A DNA stretch of 64,000 nucleotides from Spirochaetaceae bacterium (GTDB lineage Bacteria; Spirochaetota; Spirochaetia; SZUA-6; Bin103). The position numbers were made by a program, and so were the translations under genes. The notes under the pieces were generated by a model. The model ran no database searches, was not told the origin of the DNA, and saw only the letters and a list, made by a program, of their open reading frames with translations. Shown here one piece after another: positions 1 through 8,819 of the stretch; the first letter of the stretch is position 1; each line of letters starts with the position of its first letter. The stretch covers positions 6,887-70,886 of the forward strand of contig JAPPNY010000122.1 of NCBI GenBank assembly GCA_028818385.1, in the 5' to 3' direction.

Positions 1-1
1 C

Positions 2-1819
2 ACTACGGGGTTGGATAGGTTGGCAAAGTGTGGAAGAATTTCCGCTGGGACGAAGACGATTCGCTATAAGCGCCTCATGGAAGACTTCAAGGTCCTACCG
101 ATTACTGACCGGTGGGAATCTCTCCAGATTGGCACCGGTCTGATCTACGTGGTACAAACAAGCCCTGCGGTCGTCGAGCGCTGCATCCTAATGACCACCG
201 ATGCGGGCGACCTTGTACTGGACCCTACGTGCGGCTCCGGAACAACGGCGTACGTAGCCGAACAATGGGGGAGGCGCTGGATCACCATCGACACCTCCCG
301 CGTTGCCCTGGCTCTGGCCCGCTCCCGCGTCATGGGAGCGCGCTATCCCTACTACCTGCTCGCGGACAGCGAGGCCGGCCGGCAGAAGGAAGCAGAGCTT
401 GCCCGGACGGTGGCCTCCGACCGTCCTACCGGTGGCGACATTCGGCAGGGCTTCGTGTACGAGCGCGTGCCGCACATCACCCTGAAGTCGATTGCCAACA
501 ACGCCGAGATCGACGTGACCTGGGAACGCCAGCAGGAGACCCTGGAGCCGTTACGCACGGAGCTGAACACAGCGCTCGGCCGCGCCTGGGAAGAGTGGGA
601 GATTCCGCGTGAGCCCGGCGACCCGTGGCCTGACGCGGCAACAGCGGCGTGGAAGCGCCTGCAGACGGCGCAGACCGACGGAGTCAAGACGGCCGCTGTG
701 CGGACGCTGAACGGCGCACTGGGCAGGAACTACACCATCGCCGAGGTCCCCGACCAGCCGCTCGACCCGTGGGACGCCGACGCGGCTGACCTACATCGCC
801 GTTGGTGGGAGGCGCGCATCGCCCGCCAGAAGGAGATCGACGAGTCAATCGCCGCGAAGGCGGACTACGAATACCTGTACGACAAACCATATGAAGATAG
901 CGGGATCGTCCGCGTCGCCGGCCCCTTCACGGTGGAAAGCTTGGCTCCGCACCGCACACTGGGTGTGGACGAGAATGACGAACTGATCGACCACCTCGCC
1001 GAGAGCAAGGCCGACTACGACGTAAAGCGAGACTTCGCGACGACGATCCTGGAGCACCTGAAGACGTCAGGCGTGCAGCAAGCGCACAAGGAGGATCGGA
1101 TCTCCTTCACCGCGCTCACTCCTTGGCCGGGGCACCGGATCTGCGCTGAAGGGCGCTACGTCGAAGGTGACGCGGACGGCGGCGCCGAGCGCCGCGCCGG
1201 CGTCTTTGTCGGCCCCGAGTTCGGCACTGTCTCCCGCCCCGACCTGGTTGAGGCTGTCCGCGAAGCCGCCGACGCCGACTACGACGTGCTGATCGCCTGT
1301 GCGTTCAGCTACGATGCGCACGCCAGCGAGTTCAGCAAGCTCGGCCGCCTCCCGGTTCTCAAGGCGCGCATGAACGCCGACCTGCATATGGCCGGCGACC
1401 TCAAGAACACCGGCACCGGCAACCTGTTCGTCATCTTCGGTGAGCCCGACATCGACATAATCCCGGTCCAGACCGACGGCCAAGAGCCGCCCAAGATCCA
1501 GGTCAAGGTGAACGGCGTGGACGTGTTCCATCCCAACACCGGCGAGATCCGCAGCGACGGTCCCGATGGTATCGCCTGCTGGTTCATCGACACCGACTAC
1601 AACGAGGAGAGCTTCTTCGTCCGCCACGCCTATTTCCTCGGCGCCAACGATCCCTATAAGTCCCTCAAGACGACCCTCAAGGCCGAGATCCGCCGCGACG
1701 CCTGGGAGACCCTGCACAGCGACACCTCCCGCCCCTTTGATCGCCCTCCCTCCGGGCGCATCGCCGTCAAAGTCATCAACCACCTCGGCGACGAGGTAAT
1801 GAAGGTCTTTCGGGTCTGA
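2..1819 (+). CDS. Site-specific DNA methyltransferase, 5'-truncated by the window edge
   Basis: The reading frame is open to the left edge, so the N-terminus is missing. The visible part begins with a methyltransferase core: the AdoMet-binding motif I DPTCGSGTT near residue 75, followed by a conserved segment containing WITIDTSRVALALARSR. About 500 residues of C-terminal domain follow, containing FSYDAHASEF, GNLFVIFGEPDIDI and a terminal GRIAVKVINHLGDEVMKVF block. This matches large type III-like Mod proteins (N4-cytosine or N6-adenine methylases) that modify DNA for a restriction or phage-defence system and are usually longer than 900 residues. Motif I following the target-recognition portion is known for that group. 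The next gene, 76 nt downstream on the same strand, is a plausible nuclease partner rather than the expected helicase-type Res subunit. A Res could lie to the left, outside the window. Confidence 0.85.
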   Translation, partial: TTGLDRLAKCGRISAGTKTIRYKRLMEDFKVLPITDRWESLQIGTGLIYVVQTSPAVVERCILMTTDAGDLVLDPTCGSGTTAYVAEQWGRRWITIDTSRVALALARSRVMGARYPYYLLADSEAGRQKEAELARTVASDRPTGGDIRQGFVYERVPHITLKSIANNAEIDVTWERQQETLEPLRTELNTALGRAWEEWEIPREPGDPWPDAATAAWKRLQTAQTDGVKTAAVRTLNGALGRNYTIAEVPDQPLDPWDADAADLHRRWWEARIARQKEIDESIAAKADYEYLYDKPYEDSGIVRVAGPFTVESLAPHRTLGVDENDELIDHLAESKADYDVKRDFATTILEHLKTSGVQQAHKEDRISFTALTPWPGHRICAEGRYVEGDADGGAERRAGVFVGPEFGTVSRPDLVEAVREAADADYDVLIACAFSYDAHASEFSKLGRLPVLKARMNADLHMAGDLKNTGTGNLFVIFGEPDIDIIPVQTDGQEPPKIQVKVNGVDVFHPNTGEIRSDGPDGIACWFIDTDYNEESFFVRHAYFLGANDPYKSLKTTLKAEIRRDAWETLHSDTSRPFDRPPSGRIAVKVINHLGDEVMKVFRV

Positions 1820-1895
1820 AGTTCCGTAATAGAGTCGACTTAGCCCCACGGCTCGAGCAAGGAGCCGTCGGCCACTTCAGCGAGGAATGATCCTA

Positions 1896-3710
1896 ATGCC
1901 TAGCCCGAACGTAGATGAAGGCCGCGAACGATTCAATCCTATAGTGTCGTTCGTGCCCCCCGCGCGCATTATGCCCACGCGCCGCTTCACCCCTTCCGAA
2001 TTGGAAAGGGCGTGCTCTCGTCTAGATGTCGATCATGCTCTTCTTCTCCTCGCGCGAATCTCTCGTCGGATTTCCATGCCCCCGCACCGCGACCAAAGCG
2101 TTGATCGGCCAGCCAATGCCCTGCGCGGCGCGGCCCTGCATCTGGCCTTCCAAGCTCAGCGCACCTGTGTCGAGTGGACCATGAACGATAGCGAGATCAA
2201 CCGCCTGAAGGCGTACGCTGCAGAATCTGATCGCCCACCGTTCGTCTACTTCAGAGCACAGCTCCTTGAATTTCTGCGCTGGCTGGCGCACTCGCATAGC
2301 ACTCGATCCATTGCGAATTATTCGAAGACGCAGATTTCCCACGAGAGAAGCAGGTTCCTGTTTTCCGTCCTCTGTGCTGGTGAGGTTTGGTCAAGCAGGA
2401 CGTTTCGCGAGGTTTCCACGGACACCGGCGGACCGCTGACCTCGCGGCGCCAGGACTATTTGCTCTCATTCCGACATGGGAGAGAGGCCTCCGCTACCGT
2501 TGCTAACACCTACTATCCTCTCGCTCGTTCCTCCATCATATTCGGAGCAATTCTCCCGCGTCTGCTCGGGTCATTCTCGACCTCGTTCCGCGAGACCACC
2601 GGCCTGTCCTACGAACAATTCCTCAATTGTCAGGCTCTTTTTTGGGCTATGCTCATCAATGAAGAGAACGAGTGGGCGCACCTCGATCTGCAGGGTTTGC
2701 AGTCGCGCCCCTATGGTCATAGCTTGCAGCGGTTCCTTTGCCGCTATGCCCAGCCCTTGTCTACACTTGCCACGACCGATCAAGCGCGGTCGACGTCGGA
2801 GATGTCTTGTCTTACCAATCGGCTCCGAGCGCTGCGTAAGCGCCCCATTCTGCTCACGAGTGATGGAAACCACGCGGCTGTGCCCGACACCTTGATTTTC
2901 GCCGAGTTCGTAAGCGTTGGTCCCCTCTTCGAAATTCTTCAGCCTGCCAACCAAAGCACAGTGTTTGATTGCTTTGGCCGAGCGGTTGAAGAGTACTGCG
3001 GAGGTATCCTGCGACGTGCATATCCCCCCACAAGTCGCCGCTTGGCCCGCAGACTCTATCAGAACGCCTCCGGCGCCAGCAGCGCCGGTAACTTCGAGGT
3101 CGACGCTCACGTGACTTCAGGGCGTTCGGCCGCCATTCTGGAGGTCAAGGCATCGTTCTTAAGCGAAGATGTCATGGAAGGAAATGCTCGATTCTTTGCT
3201 CGCCTTACGAACCGCTACGTTTCTGCTGAAGGCGGGCGTCCAAAGGGGGTCAAGCAGCTCGCCAGAATCGTTGAGGCAATATGTTCAAACGAGTGGTTGG
3301 GCGAAGAGGATGAATTCAACGCCGTGGCTCGACTGTTCCCGGTACTTGTGGTACTTGACGACCAACTTGACAATGGCCTCGTTGGTCGCTTCCTCGCGGA
3401 GGAGTTCGCCAAACAGTTCGGAGTCGAGTTGAACGACCGGGATGGCGGTTTCCGACGGCGCGGACGCTGGGTTGCGCACTTGATGGTGCTCACTGTTGGG
3501 ACTCTTGAGGAACTCGAGGAGTCGCTCCATTGTTTTTCTCTTCTGGGCATGATGGAAGACTACGCCGAAGCACACCCAGATCGACTACTCTCTGTCCGCA
3601 ACTACGTCGTGACTTCTGACTACTCCAATCAGCTCCGGCCCAACAGGCACTTGGCTGCTGCCTCGGGGGAGATCTTTCGAAGAGCTTCGGTGAACGTTTC
3701 CGGAGAGTAG
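1896..3710 (+). CDS. Unrecognised 604-aa protein with a PD-(D/E)XK-like nuclease signature
   Basis: I do not recognise this family. Most of the protein looks helical and tryptophan/arginine rich. Toward the C-terminal third there is a strand-turn-strand segment FEVDAH...ILEVKAS (counted from the ATG at 1887: D406, then E419-V-K421), which matches the D-x(n)-ExK core of PD-(D/E)XK nucleases. The ATG at 1896 is preferred because GAGGA at 1882-1886 lies 9 nt upstream; the ATG at 1887 abuts that Shine-Dalgarno. Codon use is visibly less GC-biased than in the housekeeping genes to the right, suggesting horizontal acquisition. Its position directly after a DNA methyltransferase suggests a restriction endonuclease or defence effector. 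That role is inference; the catalytic motif itself is visible. Confidence 0.75.
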   Translation: MPSPNVDEGRERFNPIVSFVPPARIMPTRRFTPSELERACSRLDVDHALLLLARISRRISMPPHRDQSVDRPANALRGAALHLAFQAQRTCVEWTMNDSEINRLKAYAAESDRPPFVYFRAQLLEFLRWLAHSHSTRSIANYSKTQISHERSRFLFSVLCAGEVWSSRTFREVSTDTGGPLTSRRQDYLLSFRHGREASATVANTYYPLARSSIIFGAILPRLLGSFSTSFRETTGLSYEQFLNCQALFWAMLINEENEWAHLDLQGLQSRPYGHSLQRFLCRYAQPLSTLATTDQARSTSEMSCLTNRLRALRKRPILLTSDGNHAAVPDTLIFAEFVSVGPLFEILQPANQSTVFDCFGRAVEEYCGGILRRAYPPTSRRLARRLYQNASGASSAGNFEVDAHVTSGRSAAILEVKASFLSEDVMEGNARFFARLTNRYVSAEGGRPKGVKQLARIVEAICSNEWLGEEDEFNAVARLFPVLVVLDDQLDNGLVGRFLAEEFAKQFGVELNDRDGGFRRRGRWVAHLMVLTVGTLEELEESLHCFSLLGMMEDYAEAHPDRLLSVRNYVVTSDYSNQLRPNRHLAAASGEIFRRASVNVSGE

Positions 3711-3877
3711 TACGCCCACGAAGACATTGTCGCCATTAGCAGAGCAAAGCCGGGACTTGCGCCGTGGATGGTGTAGGTGTAGGTTTGGTAGGGAGGCCGG
3801 GATGGCAGGCACGATACGGTAACAGAGCATCTCGTCGGGGGATGCTCCTCGCCCGCTCACTTGGGGAGAACGCCTCC

Positions 3878-5500
3878 GTGCTTACCGTATCGAACCTCTC
3901 TGTCGGTCGCGGCCATCGCGACCTGTTCACGGACATCTCGTTTTCCGTCGGCGCCGGGGAACGAATCGCCATCCTTGGCCCGAACGGCTCCGGAAAGTCC
4001 ACGCTCATGGAGTGCCTCGCGGGCCGCCTGACGCCGCGGTCCGGGAGCGTGTCCAGGAACCCGCCGGACCTGGCCGTCGGATATCTCGAGCAAAGCCACG
4101 ACGTTGCGAGCATCGCCGCGACGGTGGGCGAGCTCCTCGATGCGGACGTGGCTCTGCAGGAGGAGTTGGCCGCCGCCGCGGAACGTCTGGGGGCTTCGCC
4201 GCACGACCCGCAGGCGGAGGCCGCCTACACCGACGCGCTGGAACGGTTGACCACGGCGCAGGGAGCCGACGCGACGTCGGCCTTGGCGGACTGGGACCTG
4301 GGAGAGCTGGATCCGGCCATGGCCGTGGACCAGCTCAGCGGAGGCCAGAAGCAGAAGTTGGCGCTCGCCAGGCTGCTCGCGGACCGGCCCGACTTCCTGC
4401 TTCTGGACGAGCCCACGAATCACCTCGACGCCGGGGCGTTGGACCGGCTGGCGGAGGTCCTCCTGCGCTTTCCCGGCGGGGTGCTCCTGGTCTCTCACGA
4501 CCGTGCGTTTCTCGACCAGGTCGCCACCGCGGTTCTTGCCGTCGATCCCGCATCCGGCACGCTTACGCGGTACGCCGGCAACTACACCGCCTATGCGGAG
4601 CGACGCGCGCGGGAACGGGAGCGCCAGGGCGCGCTGTTTCGCAGCGAACAGGCGGAGATGGCACGCATGCGCCGGGACATCGCACGTACCCGGGAACAGG
4701 CACGGCAGGTGGAGACGAGCACCACGCCGCGGAATCCAAACGTCCGCCGCCTGGCGAAGAAGGTGGCCAGAAAGGCGAGTTCACGCGAGAAGAAGCTGGA
4801 ACGGTATCGCGACGACCCGGCCCGCACGCAGCGCCCCACCGACGGCTGGCGCCTCAAGGTGGAGTTCGGCGATGCGGCCGGCGGCGACCGCGCCCTGGCG
4901 CTCGAGCGGCTCGCGGCCGGCTACGACGGCCGTCCGCCCGTGCTGGAGGAGGTTACGGTGGATCTGGGCAGGCGCGAGCGGGTGGCGCTGCAGGGCCCGA
5001 ACGGCAGCGGCAAGACCACCCTGCTGCGGACGCTTGCCGGAGACCTGCAGCCGGCCGCGGGCAGGCTCCGCACGTCGGCGGCAGCCGTGATCGGCTACAT
5101 GGCCCAGGAGCAGGAGACGCTCGATCCCTGCTCGAGCCCGCTCGGGACGATTCTCGCCGAGTGCGCGATGTCGGAGACCGAGGCTCGTTCGTTCCTGCAC
5201 TTCTTCCTGTTCTCGGGAGACGATCCGTTGCAGCCCATAGCGGAGCTGAGCTTCGGAGAGCGCGCCCGTCTGTCGCTGGCGCTCCTGGTCGCCCGCGGCG
5301 CGACGGTCCTGTTGCTCGACGAGCCGCTGAACCACCTCGACCTGGACTCCCGGGAGCGGTTCGAGACCGCGCTCGGTGGGTTCGGCGGCGCCGTGGTCGC
5401 GGCCTCGCATGACCGCTATTTCGTGAAGCGCTTCGCATCCACCGTCTGGGAGCTCCGGCCCGCCGGCTCCGGGCGCCATACGCTCGTCGTAGCGCCCTGA
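3878..5500 (+). CDS. ABC-F family ATPase (duplicated ATP-binding cassette)
   Basis: Cytosolic protein with two fused ABC nucleotide-binding domains and no membrane segments. Domain 1 has Walker A GPNGSGKS (about 34-41), signature LSGGQ (about 153) and Walker B LLLDEPTNHLD. Domain 2 has GPNGSGKT (about 373-380), a degenerate signature LSFGE (about 457) and LLLDEPLNHLD. A charged Arg/Lys-rich linker lies between them. ABC-F proteins act on the ribosome as translation factors, and some confer antibiotic resistance; nothing here selects a subfamily. The GTG at 3878 is chosen because GGGGAG (3863-3868) sits 9 nt upstream and the protein then begins directly at the first domain strand. An in-frame GTG at 3764 and ATG at 3842 lack well-placed ribosome binding sites. 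The gene is convergent with the acetyltransferase gene ending at 5516. Confidence 0.9.
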   Translation: MLTVSNLSVGRGHRDLFTDISFSVGAGERIAILGPNGSGKSTLMECLAGRLTPRSGSVSRNPPDLAVGYLEQSHDVASIAATVGELLDADVALQEELAAAAERLGASPHDPQAEAAYTDALERLTTAQGADATSALADWDLGELDPAMAVDQLSGGQKQKLALARLLADRPDFLLLDEPTNHLDAGALDRLAEVLLRFPGGVLLVSHDRAFLDQVATAVLAVDPASGTLTRYAGNYTAYAERRARERERQGALFRSEQAEMARMRRDIARTREQARQVETSTTPRNPNVRRLAKKVARKASSREKKLERYRDDPARTQRPTDGWRLKVEFGDAAGGDRALALERLAAGYDGRPPVLEEVTVDLGRRERVALQGPNGSGKTTLLRTLAGDLQPAAGRLRTSAAAVIGYMAQEQETLDPCSSPLGTILAECAMSETEARSFLHFFLFSGDDPLQPIAELSFGERARLSLALLVARGATVLLLDEPLNHLDLDSRERFETALGGFGGAVVAASHDRYFVKRFASTVWELRPAGSGRHTLVVAP

Positions 5501-5515
5501 CCGGCGAGTCCGCCG

Positions 5516-6067
5516 TCACTCCAGCTTGCGTTTCAGGAAGAGAGCGACTTCGCCCGCCTCGACATCGTCGTTGCTGTAGTAGGACAGATCGATTCCGCCG
5601 ACCTCGAAGCCCACGCTTCGATAGAAGTCGATCGCCGGTACGTTGGTGGTCTGCGTCTCACAGACCAGGACTCGGAAGCCCTCCTTGCTGGCATGCCGGG
5701 CGACACGATCCATCAGTCGGCGGCCCAGGCCCTGCCTCCGGTACGGCTTCGAGATCGCGAATTCCCGGATCCACAGGCTCCGGTTCCAGCCTGCGGGCTC
5801 GGCGATCGTGACGCCGGCAATGCATCCGCCGTCGTAGGCGGCAAATGACAGGCCTTGACCGACGACATCCCGGTAACGCTGGAAGTCCTCTTCCGACACC
5901 GTCCAGCGTTTCTCGTAAGGCTCGCTCAATTCCTGCCGGTCCAGGGTGAAGCAAACCGCGCGGGTGATTTCCGCCTTGCGGACTCTATACCTCGCCGTCG
6001 ACACGTATCCGTCCGCGACCTTGAGATCATCGCGCTGCAGGTCCCGGAGCTGCCTGATTTCAACCAT
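5516..6067 (-). CDS. GNAT N-acetyltransferase, SatA/streptothricin acetyltransferase-like
   Basis: 183-residue GNAT-fold protein. The acetyl-CoA pyrophosphate-binding loop RRQGLGRRL follows strand 4 (IREFAISKPY), and the C-terminal half contains LVCETQTTNVPAIDFYRSVGF, close to the corresponding part of streptothricin acetyltransferases. Those enzymes acetylate the beta-lysine amine of streptothricin, but many relatives have other substrates, so no resistance role is claimed. It is the last gene of a three-gene leftward operon (thioesterase, hemA, this gene) and its ATG overlaps the end of hemA by 8 nt, suggesting translational coupling. Confidence 0.82.
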   Translation of the reverse strand: MVEIRQLRDLQRDDLKVADGYVSTARYRVRKAEITRAVCFTLDRQELSEPYEKRWTVSEEDFQRYRDVVGQGLSFAAYDGGCIAGVTIAEPAGWNRSLWIREFAISKPYRRQGLGRRLMDRVARHASKEGFRVLVCETQTTNVPAIDFYRSVGFEVGGIDLSYYSNDDVEAGEVALFLKRKLE

Positions 6068-7310
6068 CCGGGTCGGCGAACAGGTGCTCCAGCGCTTCGC
6101 GATAGCGGTTCGCCTCAGCGCTTCCAGCCGCCTCGCGCAGGTGGATCATGGGCCGGCGCACCAAGCGCCGGGCGATGTTGTGCGCCAGCGCCTGCACGAC
6201 GCGGCGCTGCCGGGCGTCGAGCTTCGGGAGGCGCCGCCACGCCCGTTCGAGCTCCTCGTCGCGGGTCGCCGCCGCCAGCTCCCCGAGCAGACGCAGTGCG
6301 GGCGCCACCTCGTGCTCGCGAAGCCACACGAGGAAGCGGGCCACCTCCTGATCGATGATCGCCTCCGCGCGCGGCACCTCCGCGGCCCGCGCAGCATGGC
6401 TGGCGCGGGTGGCTTCCTCCAGGTCGGCGAAGTCGTAGCACCTGACGTTGACGGCGCCGCAGGCTCCCGCGTGCACGTTGCGGGGGAGCGCCAGGTCGAT
6501 CAGGTGCAGCGGACGTCCGGCGCGCGCCGCCGTGACGCCGCGCAGCATGATCGCGTCGATGAACGGTTCCGGGGCGGCGGTGGCGGCGACCGCGACGTCC
6601 GCCTCGCGCAGCGCGTCGGCAGCGCCCTCCCAGGGAACGGCGCGACCGCCGTGGGTGTCGGCCAGATGCTCGGCCCGCGCCATGGTGCGGTTGACCACGG
6701 TCAGCGAGCCGATGCCCACGGCGTGCAGGCGCTCGCAGGCGCGCCGCGCCATGGTGCCGGCGCCGAACACCACCGCCCTCGCCCGGTCGACCGATTGCAG
6801 GCGCTCCGCGACGAGATCGACGGCCGCCGACGCCAGCGAGGTGGCGTGACGGCCGATGTCCGTCTCCGTGCGCACGCGCTTGCCGGCGTGGACGGCGGCT
6901 CCGAACAGCGCGTTCAGCACGGGCCCGGCGCTGCCGGACTCCGTCGAACGCGTCAGCGTGGCGGCCACCTGGCGCTGGACGTCGGTCTCGCCCAGGAGCA
7001 TCGAGTCCAGGCCGGCGGCCACCCGCATCAGGTGGCGGGCGGCGGATCCGTCGCGCACCGCGGTCAGCGCGGCCCGAGCCGCCGGCGGGAAGTGCTCGCG
7101 CAGCACGCCGGGCAGCCACTCGGCGTTCGACGGATGGCTGTACACCTCGCACCGGTGGCAGGTCGAAAGGACGGCCCACTCGGGGCGCGGGCCGTCGACC
7201 TCCCGCATCGCCGTCTCCAGCCGAGCCGGCAGGGTGACGGCGGCGGCGGCCGCGTCGCCCGCCACCGACTGCACCAGGGGCCGGTAGTCGAGCAGCCACG
7301 CCTGAATCAT
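6060..7310 (-). CDS. hemA: Glutamyl-tRNA reductase
   Basis: NADPH-dependent reduction of glutamyl-tRNA to glutamate-1-semialdehyde, the first committed step of C5 tetrapyrrole synthesis. It is 416 residues, normal for GluTR. The catalytic cysteine is in STCHRCEVYS near residue 50 (usual motif S-T-C-N-R-T-E). Other landmarks are GLDSMLLGET, the NADPH-binding glycine segment VVFGAGTMARRACERL, and DLALPRNVH before the C-terminal dimerisation helices. The two substitutions in the catalytic motif (Asn to His, Thr to Cys) are unusual. The ATG overlaps the thioesterase stop codon (ATGA). No other haem gene is adjacent. Confidence 0.9.
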   Translation of the reverse strand: MIQAWLLDYRPLVQSVAGDAAAAAVTLPARLETAMREVDGPRPEWAVLSTCHRCEVYSHPSNAEWLPGVLREHFPPAARAALTAVRDGSAARHLMRVAAGLDSMLLGETDVQRQVAATLTRSTESGSAGPVLNALFGAAVHAGKRVRTETDIGRHATSLASAAVDLVAERLQSVDRARAVVFGAGTMARRACERLHAVGIGSLTVVNRTMARAEHLADTHGGRAVPWEGAADALREADVAVAATAAPEPFIDAIMLRGVTAARAGRPLHLIDLALPRNVHAGACGAVNVRCYDFADLEEATRASHAARAAEVPRAEAIIDQEVARFLVWLREHEVAPALRLLGELAAATRDEELERAWRRLPKLDARQRRVVQALAHNIARRLVRRPMIHLREAAGSAEANRYREALEHLFADPDG

Positions 7311-7702
7311 CGCGTCAGCGCTCGCACCGCGTCGGGAAGCGGCACCGCCGCGCCGGTCGCCCAATCGACGGCGGCGTGCACGACATGAGCCGCCCCAACC
7401 GTACGCCCGGCCCCATCGGCGATCTCGGCGTTGACCCGCAGCGACCGGTCGCCCGCCTCGAACGACAGGCGCACGTCCAACGAGTCGCCGACGCGGACCG
7501 GAGCGGCGTAGTCGGCCTCCGCGTGTACGACCGGGAGCCCGAAACCACCGTCGCGCAGCAGATCGGCCAGGGGCAGCCCGCCGGCCCGCAGGGCCTCCTC
7601 GAACGCCTCCTGCACCAGCTCGAACAGCCGGCCGTAGAACAGCACGCCGGCGGCGTCGGTGTGGTGCAGCCGCACGTTCACCCTGTGGCGGGTCATCTCC
7701 AT
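7307..7702 (-). CDS. Hotdog-fold acyl-CoA thioesterase (4HBT/YbgC-like)
   Basis: 131-residue single-hotdog protein. The N-terminal block V-R-L-H-H-T-D-A-A-G-V-L-F-Y-G, with the catalytic Asp followed by the central helix RLFELVQEAFEEAL, is the 4-hydroxybenzoyl-CoA/DHNA-CoA thioesterase signature. It hydrolyses acyl-CoA thioesters; the substrate is not predictable. It is the first gene of the operon with hemA and the GNAT gene. An in-frame second ATG at 7696 is an alternative start. It is divergent from the MoxR operon, with about 100 bp between them. Confidence 0.85.
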   Translation of the reverse strand: MEMTRHRVNVRLHHTDAAGVLFYGRLFELVQEAFEEALRAGGLPLADLLRDGGFGLPVVHAEADYAAPVRVGDSLDVRLSFEAGDRSLRVNAEIADGAGRTVGAAHVVHAAVDWATGAAVPLPDAVRALTR

Positions 7703-7745
7703 CCACCGATCATCTCACGTTCACGCCCCGTTCATGTCCCGTTCG

Positions 7746-7775
7746 TTGACCGTTCGTTTCAATAGCCCGTAACCT
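7746..7775 (+). promoter_or_regulatory. Putative sigma-70-type promoter of the MoxR operon
   Basis: TTGACC (7746-7751) and TAACCT (7770-7775) are separated by 18 nt; the moxR ATG is at 7806. Unlike many starts in this window, this one would leave a leader of about 24 nt. Matches were read by eye only. Confidence 0.45.
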
Positions 7776-7805
7776 TTCGTACTGCCGTACCGGCGGCGAC
7801 CACTC

Positions 7806-8819
7806 ATGAGCCAGTCGAACGACGGCCTAACGCCCACTGCCGTGCGCGATGCCAGCGACGGCATCCGCCGCATCATCGACAACGTCCGCTCGCTCATCTC
7901 CATCGACGCCCGCACGATCGAGCACCTGCTGGCGGCCAAGCTGGCCGGCGGCCACGTCATCCTGGCCGATTCGCACGGCGTGGGTAAGACGTCCCTGGCC
8001 AAGGCGCTGGCCGCATCCATCCGCTGGCACACGACCGAGACGTCCGATCACGGCGTCGGCATCGACCAATTCAGCCGCATCCAGTGCACGGTCGACCTGC
8101 TGCCGCAGGACATCCTGGGCTTCAACCGCTACGACATCGCCAGCGGCTCCTTCACCTTCACGCGCGGTCCCCTGTTCGCGCACTTCGTGCTCTGCGACGA
8201 GATCAACCTGCTGACCCCCAAGACGCAGGGCAGCTTCCTGCAGGCGATGGAGGAGCAGGCCGTGACCGTGGAGGGCACCACGTACCGGCTGCCTGACCCG
8301 TTCTTCATCATCGCCACCATGAACCTCAAGGGCGCCCACCTGTTCCCGCTGCCGATCCCGCAGCTCGACCGCTTCATGGTGCAGCTCTCCCTGGGCTTCC
8401 CGTCGACCGCCGACGAGGAGCGCATCGTCAAGCAGCACGGGCGTGAGGACGCCTGGGACCAGATCGGGCCGGTCGTGTCGTGCGACGAGCTGGTCGCCTG
8501 GCAGCGGCTGGTCGACCGGATCTTCATCCACGACGAGGTCGTCACCTACCTGGTCGAGTGCGTGCGCCGCACCCGCCGCCATCCGGCGGTGGAGTCGGGC
8601 GCCAGCCCCCGCACCGGCGTCAAGCTGTCGCGGCTGGCACGGGCCCTGGCCCTGGTGCGCGGCGAGGAGTTCGTGACGATCGACCTGGCCAAGGAGGTGC
8701 TGATACCCGGCGTCAGCCACCGCCTGCTGCTGGAAGACACCGACGGCGACGCGCGCGCCGTCATCGACGAGGTGCGCTCGAACGTCAGGGTGGACCGGGT
8801 GCCCGCGCGCGCCGGCTGA
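7806..8819 (+). CDS. MoxR-family AAA+ ATPase
   Basis: 337-residue AAA+ ATPase. Walker A is DSHGVGKT (55-62), Walker B is VLCDE (128-132), and the sensor segment ATMN follows. MoxR proteins act as chaperones that help assemble or activate VWA, DUF58 and transglutaminase-associated complexes, often at the membrane. The next three genes overlap in an unbroken series (DUF58, transglutaminase, propeller lipoprotein), the classical MoxR-DUF58-TGase arrangement, so the four products probably work as one envelope-associated module. The stop overlaps the DUF58 ATG by 1 nt (TGATG). Confidence 0.9.
   Translation: MSQSNDGLTPTAVRDASDGIRRIIDNVRSLISIDARTIEHLLAAKLAGGHVILADSHGVGKTSLAKALAASIRWHTTETSDHGVGIDQFSRIQCTVDLLPQDILGFNRYDIASGSFTFTRGPLFAHFVLCDEINLLTPKTQGSFLQAMEEQAVTVEGTTYRLPDPFFIIATMNLKGAHLFPLPIPQLDRFMVQLSLGFPSTADEERIVKQHGREDAWDQIGPVVSCDELVAWQRLVDRIFIHDEVVTYLVECVRRTRRHPAVESGASPRTGVKLSRLARALALVRGEEFVTIDLAKEVLIPGVSHRLLLEDTDGDARAVIDEVRSNVRVDRVPARAG

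Noticed and set aside
5516..6067. Streptothricin resistance function.
   Set aside because: Similarity is to the family fold and motifs only; many chromosomal relatives have other substrates.
6060..7706. A 548-residue reading frame spanning hemA and the thioesterase region.
   Set aside because: Only the part from ATG 7310 resembles GluTR; the upstream part is the alternative frame of the thioesterase gene.
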